Shown here piece by piece: positions 26,815-35,943 of a stretch of 64,000 bases of DNA. A model generated the notes under the pieces. It ran no database searches. It worked only from the letters and a program-made list of their open reading frames with translations, and was not told where the DNA came from. Within the stretch, counting starts at the first letter, position 1, and the number at the start of each line of letters is the position of its first letter. The translations under genes were made by a program, and so were the position numbers. Source of the DNA: Pararobbsia alpina_A (GTDB lineage Bacteria; Pseudomonadota; Gammaproteobacteria; Burkholderiales; Burkholderiaceae); NCBI RefSeq assembly GCF_965118125.1, contig NZ_OZ221288.1, positions 620,001 to 684,000 of the forward strand, written 5' to 3'.

Positions 26815-27668
26815 CGACCTCCCGGCCGGCGTCGCTGATCAATCCGAACCCGCCGAGCGTCGAGCGTCCACGCGTACGCGTGGGCATCGGCGGCTGGACC
26901 TTTGAGCCGTGGCGCGGCACGTTTTATCCCGATCGTCTGCCGCAGAGCAAGGAACTCGAATATGCGAGTCATGAGCTGACGGCCATCGAGATCAACGGAA
27001 CGTACTACGGCCTTCAGAAGCCCGCGACGTTCGCCAAATGGCGCGACGAGACACCCGACGGCTTCATCTTCTCGCTCAAGGCCACGCGATACGCGACGAA
27101 TCGACGCGTGCTTGCCGAGGCCGGCGACTCGATCGATCGCTTCGTGCAGAGCGGCATCACCGAACTCGGCCCCAAGCTCGGACCGATCGTCTGGCAATTC
27201 GCCACGACCAAGGTGTTCGACGCTGATGATTTCGAAGCGTTTCTGGCGCGGTTACCGAACAAGATCGATAGCCATACGCTGAGGCATGTGCTCGAAGTCC
27301 GGCACGCGAGTTTCATGACGCCCGACTTTGTCAAACTGGTGCGCCGATACAAGATGGCGACGGTGTTCACCGATTCGCCCGACTACCCGTCGTTTGCCGA
27401 CCTCCACACCGACTTCGCCTATGCGCGCCTGATGTGCGCCAGCGAGAAACGCAAGACGGGGTATGCGCCGAAAGCACTCGACGAATGGACTGAGCGCGCG
27501 GCCACCTGGGCCAACGGCGGCACGCCGGAAGACCTGCCCCGTGTCGACAAGAAGGACAAGGCCGCCCGCAAGCGCGACGTGTTCGTGTTCTTTATCAATG
27601 GCGCAAAAGTCCGCGCACCGGAGGCGGCACGCGGACTCATCGCAAGACTTCGGAAACGCGGCGCATAG
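26811..27668 (+). CDS. DUF72 family TIM-barrel protein
   Basis: The 285-residue protein carries the DUF72 signature GIGGWTFEPWRGTFYP near residues 24-40, then ELTAIEINGTYYGLQKPATF and FSLKATRYATN, the usual strands of this TIM-barrel family. The biochemical role of the family is not established. It is coupled to the small upstream gene by a four-base overlap and is followed by a good terminator hairpin. Confidence 0.88.
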   Translation: MTTSRPASLINPNPPSVERPRVRVGIGGWTFEPWRGTFYPDRLPQSKELEYASHELTAIEINGTYYGLQKPATFAKWRDETPDGFIFSLKATRYATNRRVLAEAGDSIDRFVQSGITELGPKLGPIVWQFATTKVFDADDFEAFLARLPNKIDSHTLRHVLEVRHASFMTPDFVKLVRRYKMATVFTDSPDYPSFADLHTDFAYARLMCASEKRKTGYAPKALDEWTERAATWANGGTPEDLPRVDKKDKAARKRDVFVFFINGAKVRAPEAARGLIARLRKRGA

Positions 27669-27685
27669 ACTGCATGCATCGAGTC

Positions 27686-27714
27686 GGCCTGTGGCTCGTC
27701 GCCGCAGGCCTTTT
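27686..27714 (+). terminator. Rho-independent terminator after the DUF72 operon
   Basis: A 10-base-pair stem (GGCCTGTGGC with GCCGCAGGCC, one G-U pair) with loop TCGTC is followed by TTTT. It is enclosed by a wider perfect inverted repeat ATGCATCGAG / CTCGATGCAT (27674-27683 and 27720-27729) that abuts the convergent GH127 stop codon. Confidence 0.8.
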
Positions 27715-27728
27715 CGACGCTCGATGCA

Positions 27729-29702
27729 TCAGGCTTCCCGATAGTTCATCCAGACCTTCATCGGGCCGCTTTCGCGGTTGTGCCACGCGAAGTACGGGAT
27801 CGCGACGAGTTGCAGCGGCGACGCTTCCCCAGCCGCGGGTTCACGTTGCTGTCCGAAGGGGCGATACAGCTCACCCGTCCAAGCCGAATCGATGGCCCGG
27901 CGTTGCGCCGTGCCCTTCAATGCAACGACACCATCGAGCAGCGACGGCTCCCAATGCGCCGAGATCTGTGCGGGATCGACAAACAGTTCATCAAGATCGA
28001 CGCCCTGCATATCGGCCTGTTCGACGCAATACAGCACCGGGCCACGGCTGAACGCGATCCGGCCGCGATTGTCGGGCACCTTCGGATGGCTTTGCCACAC
28101 GCGCACGTCCATCGGCAGTTGCAGGCGCACGGTATCACCCGTCTTCCACGTGCGATGGATCGTGACATAACCGTTCGAGTCCGGCGTCGCATCCACCGAC
28201 CCGCCGTTCACGGAAAGCGACACGCCAGCGGCCTTGACCGTGCCGTCCCGCGCTTCGCGTGAAGACAGCGCAGCCTGACCGTTGGCCCAGCCCGGAATCC
28301 GGAGCTTGAGTGCAAGGTCACCGTCCGTGTCGATCGTGAAATCGACCGTGCCTTCCCACGGGTACTGTGTGCGTTGCGTGATACCGACCGTCTTGCCCGC
28401 GACTTCGATACGCGCGTCGCTGTCGAAATACAGATGCACGTAAAGCGATTCCGCATCCGTGCCGTAGACGTATCCCGGCAGCGAAGCAATCGTGCGTGCG
28501 ACATTCGGCGGACAGCACGAGCAGTAGTACCAGGGCCGGCGGCGATGCGTGCCGTCGTTCTCGAGCGGGTTCACGTAGTAATACTCGCGGCCGTCGAGCG
28601 ACCAGCCCGGCAGCATGCCGTTGTACAGCGTCCATTCGAACAGATCGACGTAGCGCGCATCACCGGTCGCAGCGAGCATCCGGTGGCACCACATCATGCT
28701 GGCGATTGCTGCGCACGTTTCCGTATAGGCCTGCGCGTTCGGCAATTCATAGTCGACGCCGATCGACTCGCCGTCGTAGCGCGAGCCGACACCGCCCGTG
28801 ATGTACATACGGCTAGCCGTGAGCCGGTCCCATAGCGTTTCGAGTCGGGGCAGCAAGCCCTCTTCGCCGGTCTCGAGATAGAGATCGGTGACCCCGCTGC
28901 ACATATACAGCGCACGTACCGCATGGCCCGCAAGCGACTCCATCCGGTCGAATGGCACGTCGTCCTGGAAGTACGCATCGCCGAAGCGTCCGCCCTTGAG
29001 GAGGCCGTGACCACGCGCCTTGATAAAGAACCGCGCGAGTTCGAGATAGCGCGAATGCCCCGTTTCACGGGCCAGCTCGATCAGCGCCATTTCGATCTCT
29101 TCGTGGCCGTCGACCGCTTCGACCTTCCCGTCCGATTCCGGACCGAAACGTTTGCACAGCATGTCGGCAAAGCGCGTCGCCACGTTCAGGAGGCGCCCGT
29201 TGCCGGTAGCCCGATGATGGGCGACCGCGGCCTGGATCAGGTGTCCGCCGACATACATTTCATGCAGGTCGCGCAGATTGGTCCACTTTTCGTTCGGACG
29301 ATCGACCGTGAAATACGTGTCGATATACCCGTCTTCCTCCTGCGCGCGCTCAATCAGCGTGATGCCTTCGTCGATGCGCTTTTCAAGCTCGGCATCCGGG
29401 CCGCGGGCGATCAGCCACGAAGCGGCTTCGAGCCACTTGTAGAGGTCCGAGTCATTGAAGAACAAGCCTTCATACGGGCCATCATATTCGCCGAACACAC
29501 GACGGAAGTTATTGAGGCGATTCGTCGATTCGAGATGATCCCATTGCGTGGGCAGCGTCTCTTTGCGATTGATGTCGAAGCGCCGTCCCCAGAAGTCGCC
29601 GCGCAGTTCGACCGCGGTCACAGCCACCGGTTTGATCCGGGCATAGGCCGTCGAGGCAAACTCGACGACCACGGGATGACGCATAGTTCTCGTGTCGTTC
29701 AT
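27729..29702 (-). CDS. GH127 beta-L-arabinofuranosidase (DUF1680 family)
   Basis: The 657-residue protein matches GH127, enzymes that release L-arabinofuranose. The zinc/thiolate active site known from HypBA1 is intact: Glu328 and Cys330 in the ETCAAI segment, and Cys396-Cys397 in CSCCPPN, one of which is the nucleophile. An (alpha/alpha)6 barrel is preceded by VELRGDFWGRRFDINR. No signal peptide is seen, so it probably acts in the cytoplasm on imported sugars. It is the last gene after the CUT1 importer genes, 14 bases downstream of a permease. The start codon has only a weak SD; 29687 is an alternative. Confidence 0.9.
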   Translation of the reverse strand: MNDTRTMRHPVVVEFASTAYARIKPVAVTAVELRGDFWGRRFDINRKETLPTQWDHLESTNRLNNFRRVFGEYDGPYEGLFFNDSDLYKWLEAASWLIARGPDAELEKRIDEGITLIERAQEEDGYIDTYFTVDRPNEKWTNLRDLHEMYVGGHLIQAAVAHHRATGNGRLLNVATRFADMLCKRFGPESDGKVEAVDGHEEIEMALIELARETGHSRYLELARFFIKARGHGLLKGGRFGDAYFQDDVPFDRMESLAGHAVRALYMCSGVTDLYLETGEEGLLPRLETLWDRLTASRMYITGGVGSRYDGESIGVDYELPNAQAYTETCAAIASMMWCHRMLAATGDARYVDLFEWTLYNGMLPGWSLDGREYYYVNPLENDGTHRRRPWYYCSCCPPNVARTIASLPGYVYGTDAESLYVHLYFDSDARIEVAGKTVGITQRTQYPWEGTVDFTIDTDGDLALKLRIPGWANGQAALSSREARDGTVKAAGVSLSVNGGSVDATPDSNGYVTIHRTWKTGDTVRLQLPMDVRVWQSHPKVPDNRGRIAFSRGPVLYCVEQADMQGVDLDELFVDPAQISAHWEPSLLDGVVALKGTAQRRAIDSAWTGELYRPFGQQREPAAGEASPLQLVAIPYFAWHNRESGPMKVWMNYREA

Positions 29703-29716
29703 GGTCAGCAATGGAG

Positions 29717-30658
29717 TTACGCCTTGACCGCACCAGCGATCAGGCCATGGATATAAAAGCGTTGAAGCAAAAGGAACAGGGCCGCGCACGGCAGAATCGA
29801 AATCGTGATGCCTGCCTGCATGAGGCCCCAGTCGACTGAACCCAGTTGTCCGCTCTGCGCATTGAGCAACGCGACCGGCAGCGTGTAGTTGCTCGAGTCA
29901 TTGACCAGAATCAGCGCCGCAAGCAGCTCATTCCACGAGCCGAAGAACGCGAACAGCCCGGCCGTGACGAGTCCCGGCATGACCAGCGGAAGCATGACGA
30001 TGCGCAGCGACTGCATCAGGCTGCATCCGTCGATCAGCGACGCTTCCTCGATCTCGCGCGGCACCGCATCGAACGAGTTGCGCATCATGAAGACCGCGAA
30101 CGGCAGCTGGAACGTCGTGTACACGAGCGCCAGACCGAACAGCGTGCCCTGCAGATGCATCCAGCGCAGAAGCACAAACAACGGGTTGAGAATCGACTGG
30201 AACGGAATCATCAAGGTCGCGAGAATCACGACAAAAATGATGTTGCGGCCCTTGAATCTAAAGCGCGAGAAACCGTAACCGCCGAGCGTACACAAGACCA
30301 GCGTCATGATGACCGTCATGGCCGTGACCGACGCGCTGTTGCCGAGGTACCGCCAGATTCCTGCGCCGTATTGGGCGAGATTCCGGTAGTTGTCGAACGA
30401 CAGGTGCGACGGAAAATACTTCGGCGGCGAAGCGCTTGCGTCAGCCGGCGGATACAGCGATACGAATGCCGACCAGACGATCGGGAATAAAAAGACCAGC
30501 GTCAGGACACCACAGACCAGGTAGTAGAGCGAAACGGAGCTTCGCCCCCTGATCCCGGCGAACCGCCGACGACCCGGCAGTTCGCTCTGGCTGGCTGAAG
30601 GAGACACAGGACTGGTCGAGCCGTACTCCGGCTCGGCGGAATGCAGCGTGTTACTCAT
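29717..30658 (-). CDS. CUT1 sugar ABC transporter permease (MalG-like)
   Basis: The 313-residue inner-membrane permease has six predicted helices after a cytoplasmic N-tail of about 45 residues. The coupling EAA loop reads EEASLIDGCSLMQSLRIVML near residue 220. It pairs with the other permease, whose gene overlaps its start by eight bases. The substrate is probably an arabinose-containing oligosaccharide, given the adjacent GH127 gene. Confidence 0.9.
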   Translation of the reverse strand: MSNTLHSAEPEYGSTSPVSPSASQSELPGRRRFAGIRGRSSVSLYYLVCGVLTLVFLFPIVWSAFVSLYPPADASASPPKYFPSHLSFDNYRNLAQYGAGIWRYLGNSASVTAMTVIMTLVLCTLGGYGFSRFRFKGRNIIFVVILATLMIPFQSILNPLFVLLRWMHLQGTLFGLALVYTTFQLPFAVFMMRNSFDAVPREIEEASLIDGCSLMQSLRIVMLPLVMPGLVTAGLFAFFGSWNELLAALILVNDSSNYTLPVALLNAQSGQLGSVDWGLMQAGITISILPCAALFLLLQRFYIHGLIAGAVKA

Positions 30659-31592
30659 GATCGTCTCGCAGAAGGAACATCTGAATCACGCTGAGGATCA
30701 GCAACACGATCAGCAGCACCACAGACATCGCCGCACCGTAGCCGAGCTTGAAATACGTGAACGATGCGCGGTAGATCCAGTGCACGACGGTGATCGTGCT
30801 GTTCATCGGTCCACCCTTGGTCATCACGTAGAACTGCTCGAACGCGAGGTACGAGCCGATCACGGCCATGATCAATGCCAGCGCAAACGTGCGTCGCATC
30901 AGCGGCACGGTGATGAATCGCTGTTGCGACCACCAGCGCGCGCCATCGATGCGGGCAGCGTCATACAGGTCCTGCGGGATCGCCTGCATGCCCACGAGCA
31001 GGATGACCATCGTGAAGCCCGAGGCCTTCCAGAGCACCATGACGACCAGCGAAGCCAGCGCCGAGTTTGTCTCGCCGAGCCACTGGACCGGCTCGTCGAC
31101 GATACCCAGCTGCATGAGCACGGCGCTGAAGATCCCGACCTGGTCGTTGAACATCCAGACCCAGAGCAGGCTCGCGGTGGTCATGCCGATCACGACCGGC
31201 AAGAAGTACGCTGTCCGGAAGATCCCGACAAAACGGCTTGCGCGATTCACCAGCATCGCCAGCACGAACGCCAGGATAAAAATGGCCGGGGTCACGACCA
31301 GCGTGTATTCGGTCGTGAACCAGAGCGCGCCCCAGAACGAGTCGTCGTGCAGCAGGTCGATGTAGTTGCGAAAGCCCGCGAATGTCGCATGGCCCATCAG
31401 CGGCCAGTGATACAGCGACATCACCAGCGTCATCACGAACGGTGCGAGGAAGAACACCGTCGTGAAGATCACACACGGCAGAACGAACCAGTAACCCGCG
31501 CGTTGCCGGTCCGCGCCACCCGATTTCGGGCGGCGCGAGCGGCGCGGCGGGAATCCTGTTTCGCGAGCCGGCGTCTCAGTCAGGACACCCAT
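30651..31592 (-). CDS. CUT1 sugar ABC transporter permease (MalF/UgpA-like)
   Basis: The 313-residue permease has six helices, beginning GYWFVLPCVIFTTVFFLAPF. The EAA loop is AARIDGARWWSQQRFITVPL. It lies 27 bases after the binding-protein gene and overlaps the second permease. No nucleotide-binding subunit is encoded in the cluster, so a shared ATPase of the MsmK/UgpC type must supply energy. Confidence 0.9.
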   Translation of the reverse strand: MGVLTETPARETGFPPRRSRRPKSGGADRQRAGYWFVLPCVIFTTVFFLAPFVMTLVMSLYHWPLMGHATFAGFRNYIDLLHDDSFWGALWFTTEYTLVVTPAIFILAFVLAMLVNRASRFVGIFRTAYFLPVVIGMTTASLLWVWMFNDQVGIFSAVLMQLGIVDEPVQWLGETNSALASLVVMVLWKASGFTMVILLVGMQAIPQDLYDAARIDGARWWSQQRFITVPLMRRTFALALIMAVIGSYLAFEQFYVMTKGGPMNSTITVVHWIYRASFTYFKLGYGAAMSVVLLIVLLILSVIQMFLLRDDHE

Positions 31593-31619
31593 GATGCTGC
31601 ACTCCGTAATGCACGTGAC

Positions 31620-32861
31620 TTACTGTGCGTTGAGGATTTGCGTGAAACGCTGTTGCGCAGTCGATACCGCCACATCGACGCCCTTGCCGAACACAGCCTC
31701 CTGGATCATCGCGAGCCACGGGCCGTTCGGATCGTTAATCAGCTGGTTGAACTTCGTGCTGTACGGCGTATGGCCCTGCGCCATGGCGGTCGACGCAATC
31801 TCGTAGCGGCTGTCGAGCTTGCTGTACTGGTTCGAAGCCAGGTCCGTACGCACCGGGATGCTGCCGTTCTTCGCGAACTGGTCGACCTGCACCTGTTCGC
31901 TGAGGCACCACTTGATGAAGTCGAGCGCTTCGGCTTTGTGCTTGGAACTCACAGGCACTGCGATCGAGTCACCACCGGCGAAGCTTGACCATTGGCCGTC
32001 CTTGCCAGGCAAGTAAGCCAGACCAAAGTCGATCTCCGGATGATCTTTCTTCAGGAGTCCGATCGAAAACGCACCGGAACCCACCATGCCCACCTTGTTC
32101 GTCAGGAACGCATTGATGAAGTTCTGGCCGCTGTCCGTCTTTGCGCTCGACGGCATTTCGCCGGCTTCCCACATGCGGCGATACATCGCGAGCGTGCCCT
32201 TCAGCGCGGGGTTGTCGAGCGTTGCCGTCTTGCCGTCCTGCGACAGCACGTCGCCACCCGAAGCCCACACATACGGCGTCATCGTGAAGATGTTGCAACC
32301 GCCGCAGGCGCCCGAGAAGTAGAAGCCCTTCACGCCGCCACCCAGCGCCGTGATCTTCTTGGCATCCGCTTCAAGTTCGGCCCATGTCTTGGGCGGTTGA
32401 TCCGGATTCAGACCAGCTTTTTTAAATAATGTTTTGTTGTAAAGCAACATTGAACTTTCAGCGCTGAAAGGCAATGCGTACTGTTTGCCCTGATACTGCG
32501 CCAGGCGCGTATGGGATGGGCTAAGGCTTTGATAAAAAGGAAGTTTTTTCGCTTCGTCGGTGATATCGGCGAGCTGACCGGCGGCCGCGAAAGCAGGCAC
32601 ATAGATCAGGTCGATCGCCACCACATCTGGCGCTGCACCAGCGGCCGACGCTGTACCAAACTTCGTCACGAAATCGTCGTTCGGCACCACCGTCAGGTTG
32701 ACCTTCGTCGGGTGGGCGTCGTTCCAGGCCTTGACCACGGGGCTCACGAAACCCGAGTCCGATGCGCGGACCCAGAACGTGATTTCGTCGGCGTGCGCAT
32801 GACCGGCCATGAGCGCGGCAGCACTCGCCCACAGCGAAAGCCATCGCTTGTAGCGAACCAT
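31620..32861 (-). CDS. Extracellular sugar-binding protein of the CUT1 importer
   Basis: The 413-residue protein has a signal peptide ending GHAHA, before DEITFWVRASDSG. The type 1 solute-binding fold follows, with NDDFVTKFGTASAAGAAPDVV and LPFSAESSMLLYNKTLFKKAG. It collects the sugar in the periplasm for the two downstream permeases. A strong GGAGGAG precedes the ATG at 32861. It is the first gene of the operon and is divergent from the AraC regulator. Confidence 0.92.
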   Translation of the reverse strand: MVRYKRWLSLWASAAALMAGHAHADEITFWVRASDSGFVSPVVKAWNDAHPTKVNLTVVPNDDFVTKFGTASAAGAAPDVVAIDLIYVPAFAAAGQLADITDEAKKLPFYQSLSPSHTRLAQYQGKQYALPFSAESSMLLYNKTLFKKAGLNPDQPPKTWAELEADAKKITALGGGVKGFYFSGACGGCNIFTMTPYVWASGGDVLSQDGKTATLDNPALKGTLAMYRRMWEAGEMPSSAKTDSGQNFINAFLTNKVGMVGSGAFSIGLLKKDHPEIDFGLAYLPGKDGQWSSFAGGDSIAVPVSSKHKAEALDFIKWCLSEQVQVDQFAKNGSIPVRTDLASNQYSKLDSRYEIASTAMAQGHTPYSTKFNQLINDPNGPWLAMIQEAVFGKGVDVAVSTAQQRFTQILNAQ

Positions 32862-33102
32862 AGTGTCTCCTCCAATATGAGTGCGCATCGTCCGAGCGTT
32901 GCGCACATCCTGTGAAGGTGCGACCGGCCCGGTGTGCGCGATTACGCTTCTGTTGAACGTGCTTTTTTCTACCATGGCGCGGCGCAACATCATCCAGCGG
33001 TCGTTTTGGCCAACGCACGGTATGCAAAGGTTGACATGCCCGCGCCGTGCTCACAAGATGAAGAAACCGAAGCAAAACAGGCGAATTCCGACTTTTTAGA
33101 AA
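32862..33102. promoter_or_regulatory. Divergent promoter region of the CUT1/GH127 operon and the araC-type gene
   Basis: The 241-base gap contains an inverted repeat GTGCGCA-N12-TGCGCAC (about 32881-32906) near the binding-protein start, a possible regulator site. A sigma-70-like promoter for the araC-type gene lies at 33031-33059 (TTGACA, 17 bases, CAAGAT). Confidence 0.5.
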
Positions 33103-33948
33103 ATGGACGAATCGACGTTCGAATGGGCGAGTCCGCTGGGTCTCGAGGCAAGCAACGGAGGCTTGTTTGTCTCGCGTGGCACGGGCGTGCATCCGTCACG
33201 TGTGATCCACTCGTATGAGCTGATTTTCGTGAAGCAAGGCATGCTCGCGCTGCATGAGGCCGGGCGTCAGTTCGAGGTGTCGGCGGGTGAAACCTTGCTG
33301 CTCTGGCCCGGGCGGCTTCATGGCGGAACCGCGCCGTTCGCACCCGATCTGCAGTTCTTCTGGGTGCACTTCACGTTGCCCGAAGCCGCGCAAGGTCAAA
33401 CGATGGTGTGGCCGGATTCGTCCGTACTGCGCGTACCTCAGCATGCGTTAATTGAACGTCGCGAGCATTTGACAGGGCTTTTTCAGCGCCTGCTCAATGA
33501 CCAGGAACTGTATGGCGTGCAACCGTTTCCCGACAGCCTGACGATCCTGCTGATGCTGTGGGAACTCACGCGGTCGCGCGGGGCGACGGCCAGCCTCGAT
33601 GGAGCACCGCAACGCCTGGCAGCAAGTGCCGATCGCCTGATCCGCACGCATTTTCACGAAGCCATCAGTGCATCGACGATCGCGGACCAACTCGGCTGCA
33701 ACGCGGACTATCTCGGCCGAATCTTTCGCTCGGTCTATGGTCGAACGCTGACCGATGCGGTGCATGACCGGCGCATGCTTCACGCAGCGATCCTGCTTGC
33801 CGAAGGCCGCCTGACGATCGATCAGGTCGCACGCGAATCCGGTTTCGAAGACTGCGGTCATTTCCGGCGCATCTTCAAACGCAGCAAGGGGATGACGCCG
33901 AATGCGTTTCGCCGGCTGCATCTGCGCGTGCATGTGAACACGGCATAA
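33103..33948 (+). CDS. AraC-family regulator of the sugar operon
   Basis: The 281-residue regulator has an N-terminal cupin (about 25-120, with ETLLLWPGRLHGG) that would bind the sugar, and a C-terminal pair of helix-turn-helix motifs (about 185-275; SASTIADQLGCNADYLGRIF and TIDQVARESGFEDCGHFRRI). The ending FKRSKGMTPNAFRR is the AraC/XylS signature. It is divergent from the CUT1/GH127 operon and is its likely activator. Confidence 0.92.
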   Translation: MDESTFEWASPLGLEASNGGLFVSRGTGVHPSRVIHSYELIFVKQGMLALHEAGRQFEVSAGETLLLWPGRLHGGTAPFAPDLQFFWVHFTLPEAAQGQTMVWPDSSVLRVPQHALIERREHLTGLFQRLLNDQELYGVQPFPDSLTILLMLWELTRSRGATASLDGAPQRLAASADRLIRTHFHEAISASTIADQLGCNADYLGRIFRSVYGRTLTDAVHDRRMLHAAILLAEGRLTIDQVARESGFEDCGHFRRIFKRSKGMTPNAFRRLHLRVHVNTA

Positions 33949-34070
33949 GAATACGAAATGAACCCGGGCTCGTCCGGAATAAATCTCCTGGTCACATCGT
34001 TCATCGAGTGCAATCACTCAACATGCATGCAATCCCCGCGTGCATCACTTCAACGACGACGGAGTTTTCG

Positions 34071-34211
34071 ATGAAAGCCTTTCGTATCCTTTCGATGCTT
34101 GTAGCGCTGTTTGCGGCTTCCGCCACCCTGACCGCTTGCCAGAGCGACGGCATGAACAACACGAACTCGAGCAGCGGATCGGGCGGCAGCGGCGGAAGCG
34201 GCGCGTACTGA
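34071..34211 (+). CDS. Small Ser/Gly-rich lipoprotein
   Basis: The 46-residue precursor begins MKAFRILSMLVALFAASATL and has lipobox LTAC (Cys23). The mature part is only about 24 residues: polar with Asn, then SSGSGGSGGSG. It would be attached to the membrane by lipid at the Cys. Its function is unknown. It is 18 bases before the flavoprotein gene on the same strand. Confidence 0.75.
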   Translation: MKAFRILSMLVALFAASATLTACQSDGMNNTNSSSGSGGSGGSGAY

Positions 34212-34229
34212 CCGGCGCGGTCAGGCTCG

Positions 34230-35825
34230 ATGCCGCCGGGATCGATGCCGACTGCATCGACATCCACCCTGCTTCCACCTGGTGTGTCGGGCGCTGCGTT
34301 TGCCGCCGCGCTCGACGCGCTTCGCAAGGCGCTCGGCACGCAGGCCGTGCTCAATGCGCCCGATGCATTGGCGCCCTATCTTGACCCGTTCGCACCGGGT
34401 GATCCCACACGTTTTTCGCCTTCGGCTGTCGTGCTCCCCGCGAGCGTCGACGATATCCGTGCCGTACTGAACGTTGCCAACTCGGCACGCTTGCCGCTAT
34501 GGACGGTGTCGACGGGGCGTAACTTCGCCTACGGCGGCGCTGCACCGCGCATCAACGGTTCCGTCGTGCTCGATCTCAAGCGCATGAACCGCGTGCTCGA
34601 GGTCAACGACACACTCGGCTATGCGCTCGTCGAGCCCGGCGTGAGCTACTTCGATCTGTATGAAGCGCTCCGGGCACGCGGCTCGCGGCTCTGGCTGGAT
34701 CCACCCGCGGCGGGATGGGGCAGCGTCGTCGGCAATACGCTCGAACGCGGCTTCGGCACCACGCCCTATGGCGATCATGCGGCGCAACAGTGCGGCATGG
34801 AGGTCGTGCTCGCGAACGGCGACGTCGTACGCACCGGCATGGGCGCGATGACCAACGGCACATCGTGGCAGGCGTTCAAACCCGGCTATGGGCCCTCGTA
34901 CGACACGCTGTTCATGCAATCGAATTTCGGCGTCGTCACGAAGCTCGGCATCTGGCTGATGCCACGGCCGGCCGGATATCGCTTCGGTCACTTCAAATTC
35001 CGGCGCGACACCGATCTGCGTGCGATTGTCGACACGCTGCGTCCGCTCAAGCTCGACGACACGATCCAGAGTCAGGGCGTCATCGAACACGCACTACGCT
35101 GGGCCGCCGGCGTATCGCCGCGGCGTCGCTGGTACGACGGCACCGGGCCCATGCCCGAAGCCGCGATCGATGCGATGACGCATACGCTCGATATCGGTCG
35201 CTGGAATCTACGCTTCGGCCTCTATGGTCCCGAAGCGCTCGTCGAAGCGCGCTTGCAAGTGATTCGTCAGGCGTTCTCGGCCATTCCGGACGCCCGCCTC
35301 GACGCAACGCCGTATCGATCGTCGGATGCCGAGCCTGAAGGCGGCGGCGATCGAAGCCAGATCGGCATCCCGAGCATGGCCGCATTCCAGATGCTGAACT
35401 GGCGTGGCGGCAACGGCGCGCATATCGACTTTTCGCCGGTCTGTCCGACAACCGGCGCCGACGCGACGACTCAATACGAACTCATTCGCGCGACCGCACA
35501 AGCTTCGGGCTTCGACTATTACGGTGGCTTTACCGTCGCCGGTCGTCATATGCATCACATCTTTGCGGCGATCTTCGACAAGGACGATACCGCGCAATCA
35601 CACGCCGCGCACGACCTCATCGAGTCACTGATCGTCAAGACCGGTCAGGCCGGATACGGCCAATACCGCACTCACCTTGCCTTTATGGATCTTGCCGCGT
35701 CGCAATACGATTTCAACGGCCACGCGTTGATGCGGCTCAGCGATACGATTAAAGCCGCGCTCGATCCGCAAGGCATTCTCTCGCCGGGCAAGCAAGGGAT
35801 CCTGCCCAGGCGATATCGAAGCTGA
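34230..35825 (+). CDS. FAD-linked oxidase of the p-cresol methylhydroxylase / vanillyl-alcohol oxidase family
   Basis: This 531-residue protein has a PP-loop FAD domain (STGRNFAYGGAAPRINGSVVL near residue 90, TPYGDHAAQQCGMEVVLANG near 180, QSNFGVVTKLGIWLMP near 230) and the VAO-type substrate domain. These features match eugenol hydroxylase and PCMH flavoproteins, which oxidise 4-alkylphenols. PCMH-type enzymes need a cytochrome c subunit, but none is adjacent. No signal peptide is seen. The start at 34230 precedes a Pro/Ser-rich tail; a later start is possible. The substrate is probably a phenolic compound, by family only. Confidence 0.85.
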   Translation: MPPGSMPTASTSTLLPPGVSGAAFAAALDALRKALGTQAVLNAPDALAPYLDPFAPGDPTRFSPSAVVLPASVDDIRAVLNVANSARLPLWTVSTGRNFAYGGAAPRINGSVVLDLKRMNRVLEVNDTLGYALVEPGVSYFDLYEALRARGSRLWLDPPAAGWGSVVGNTLERGFGTTPYGDHAAQQCGMEVVLANGDVVRTGMGAMTNGTSWQAFKPGYGPSYDTLFMQSNFGVVTKLGIWLMPRPAGYRFGHFKFRRDTDLRAIVDTLRPLKLDDTIQSQGVIEHALRWAAGVSPRRRWYDGTGPMPEAAIDAMTHTLDIGRWNLRFGLYGPEALVEARLQVIRQAFSAIPDARLDATPYRSSDAEPEGGGDRSQIGIPSMAAFQMLNWRGGNGAHIDFSPVCPTTGADATTQYELIRATAQASGFDYYGGFTVAGRHMHHIFAAIFDKDDTAQSHAAHDLIESLIVKTGQAGYGQYRTHLAFMDLAASQYDFNGHALMRLSDTIKAALDPQGILSPGKQGILPRRYRS

Positions 35826-35943
35826 GCGCTGCATCGCATCGGCCCGCAGGAGTCGCATGCGTTCACGCGAGTTTGCATGCGCTGCGGTAGGCATGGGTGT
35901 GGAGAGGACGAAGAGCGAAGGCTGGAGACACAACGGACGTGCA

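Noticed and set aside
30648..31988. A 446-codon plus-strand frame
   Set aside because: It is antisense to a permease and the binding-protein gene. The sequence is unstructured and highly charged.
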